Shown one piece after another: positions 5,113 to 6,339 of a stretch of DNA of 6,339 bases. Positions within the stretch are counted from its first letter, which is position 1, and each line of letters starts with the position of its first letter. The DNA comes from JADKCL01 sp046050405 (GTDB lineage: Bacteria; Bacteroidota; Bacteroidia; J057; JADKCL01): assembly GCA_046050405.1 (NCBI GenBank), contig JBJOPY010000246.1, positions 1 through 6,339 on the forward strand, read 5' to 3'. The notes below the pieces were generated by a model, which worked only from the letters and a program-made list of their open reading frames with translations, ran no database searches and was not told where the DNA came from. Made by a program: the position numbers and the translations under genes.

Positions 5113-6339
5113 CTACCCCTCCGTGGCAGCGGCCCCGATGGCCGGGTGTGCCAGTTCCACTTCATCCGCCTCGATCCTCATTTCCCCCCGGGCATCGGGT
5201 GCAGCCAGCTGGAAAGTACGGATTTCGTTCACCAGGAGGGGATCGTACGGGGTGGTCACCTTGATGTAATTGTCGGTGAATCCATGGAGGGAGCCTTCGC
5301 TGACCTCCTCTTCGAACAGGATCGGGCGGCGGGTTCCTGCATGCTGTGCATAGAAGGAGCGCCTTTTCTGCTCGCCCAGGCTACGAAGCTGGAGGGTCCG
5401 TTCGTTGCGAACCTGCTGCGGCACAGGGTGGGGGAGGGTGAGTGCATGGGTATGGGCGCGCTCGCTGTAGGTGAATACGTGGAGGTAGCTCACGTCGAGC
5501 CGCTCCAGGAAATGGCAGGTGTCCAGGAAATGGTCCTCGCCCTCCCCCGGGTGGCCGGTGATCACATCCACCCCGATGCAGGCATGGGGCATCAGCCGCT
5601 TGATCGTGGCCACGCGGTCCTCATACACCGCACGCTTGTACCGCCTTCGCATCCGCAGGAGCATTTCGTCGTTCCCGCTCTGGAGCGGCAGGTGGAAATG
5701 CGGCATGAACCGCTGGCTCCCTGCCACGAACTGGATGATCTCGTCGCTCAACAGATTGGGCTCGATGCTGCTGATGCGGATGCGGTCGATGCCTTCCACC
5801 GCGTCCAGGGCCCTGACGACATCGATGAACTTCTGGCCTTGACCGGTGCGGTAGTCCCCGATGTTCACCCCCGTCAGAACGATCTCGCGCACCCCGTCCC
5901 CGGCGAGAGCCCTTGCACTGGCGACGATGTTGTCCAGTTCATCGCTCCTGCTCCTGCCCCTCGCCAGCGGAATCGTACAGAAGCTGCATTTGTAATCGCA
6001 GCCATCCTGGATCTTCAGGAAACTGCGCGTGCGCTCCCCCTGGGAATAGGCCGGGACGAAGCCCCGGGCCGCATGGATGTTTCCGGCGATCGCCTTTCCA
6101 CCCTTGGATTTCACGAAGTCGTCCACGACCTCAAACAGCCTGAACTTCTCGGCGGCACCCAGGACCAGATCCACGCCTGGGATTCCCGCGATTTCTTGCG
6201 GCTTCAGCTGCGCATAGCAGCCCACCACGACGACATAAGCCCCTGGATTGGATTTCAGGGCCTGCCGCACCACCTTCCTGCACTTCTTGTCCGCATTGTC
6301 GGTGACAGAGCAGGTATTGATGACATAGACATCCGCAGC
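5113..6339 (-). CDS. mtaB: tRNA (N6-threonylcarbamoyladenosine(37)-C2)-methylthiotransferase MtaB (N-terminus beyond the window)
   Basis: MtaB converts t6A37 to ms2t6A37 in ANN-decoding tRNAs, using two 4Fe-4S clusters and S-adenosylmethionine. The visible 408 residues stay in frame to the right edge, so the GTG at 6273 is internal, not the start; about 35-45 residues are missing. The UPF0004 domain shows two of its three cluster Cys: NTCSVT (residue 10 of the visible part) and VGCYAQ (residue 41). The third lies outside. The radical-SAM motif DGCDYKCSFC gives CX3CX2C at visible residues 114, 118 and 121 (bases 5977-6000). TGVNIGDY, HLPLQSGNDEMLLRMRRRY and DVSYLHVFTYSERA follow. These fit MtaB better than MiaB or RimO. 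A C-terminal TRAM-like RNA-binding region starts near RRPILFEEE and ends in an Ala-rich tail with a TAG stop. The gene converges on dnaK with a 119-base gap; its promoter is out of view. Confidence 0.95.
   Translation of the reverse strand, partial: AADVYVINTCSVTDNADKKCRKVVRQALKSNPGAYVVVVGCYAQLKPQEIAGIPGVDLVLGAAEKFRLFEVVDDFVKSKGGKAIAGNIHAARGFVPAYSQGERTRSFLKIQDGCDYKCSFCTIPLARGRSRSDELDNIVASARALAGDGVREIVLTGVNIGDYRTGQGQKFIDVVRALDAVEGIDRIRISSIEPNLLSDEIIQFVAGSQRFMPHFHLPLQSGNDEMLLRMRRRYKRAVYEDRVATIKRLMPHACIGVDVITGHPGEGEDHFLDTCHFLERLDVSYLHVFTYSERAHTHALTLPHPVPQQVRNERTLQLRSLGEQKRRSFYAQHAGTRRPILFEEEVSEGSLHGFTDNYIKVTTPYDPLLVNEIRTFQLAAPDARGEMRIEADEVELAHPAIGAAATEG

Noticed and set aside
6271..6273. GTG at 6273 as the start of the methylthiotransferase
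   Set aside because: The frame continues upstream to the window edge and encodes NTCSVT with a conserved Fe-S cysteine, so the real start lies outside the window.

Overview
The window looks like ordinary chromosome of a GC-rich member of the Bacteroidota. The evidence is two neighbouring proteins with C-terminal type IX secretion (T9SS) sorting tails, a lipoprotein of a Bacteroidota style, an A-rich leader before a start codon in place of a clear Shine-Dalgarno, and a TAnnTTTG promoter-like element. A genus cannot be assigned from this alone. Most of the window is GC-rich; the one AT-rich stretch is the gap before dnaK.

Layout. Bases 1-2151 (+ strand) hold a cell-surface or secreted group: the tail of a T9SS cargo protein, a complete choice-of-anchor-V/Reeler-like T9SS cargo protein whose start overlaps the previous stop (ATGA), and a cysteine-rich lipoprotein of uncertain family. 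A likely terminator closes the group at about 2152-2191. Bases 2152-2565 form a 414-base intergenic region with several perfect inverted repeats and no credible gene. Next come two chaperone genes on the + strand, a small heat-shock protein (Hsp20) and dnaK, separated by a short AT-rich spacer. A strong hairpin with a T-run follows dnaK. From 5113 to the right edge, on the - strand and convergent with dnaK, lies mtaB, a radical-SAM tRNA methylthiotransferase cut by the window end before its first Fe-S cysteine.

How they fit together. Hsp20 holds unfolding proteins in a refoldable state and DnaK refolds them with DnaJ and GrpE, neither of which is encoded here. The first three genes act outside the cytoplasm and have no obvious link to the chaperones. 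MtaB modifies A37 of ANN-decoding tRNAs and is probably only a chance neighbour.

I see no CRISPR array, transposase, tRNA, rRNA or phage gene, and no sign of a wholly new system. The points most worth a second look are the structured region before hsp20, the CX4CH motif in the secreted protein, and the poorly classified cysteine-rich lipoprotein.
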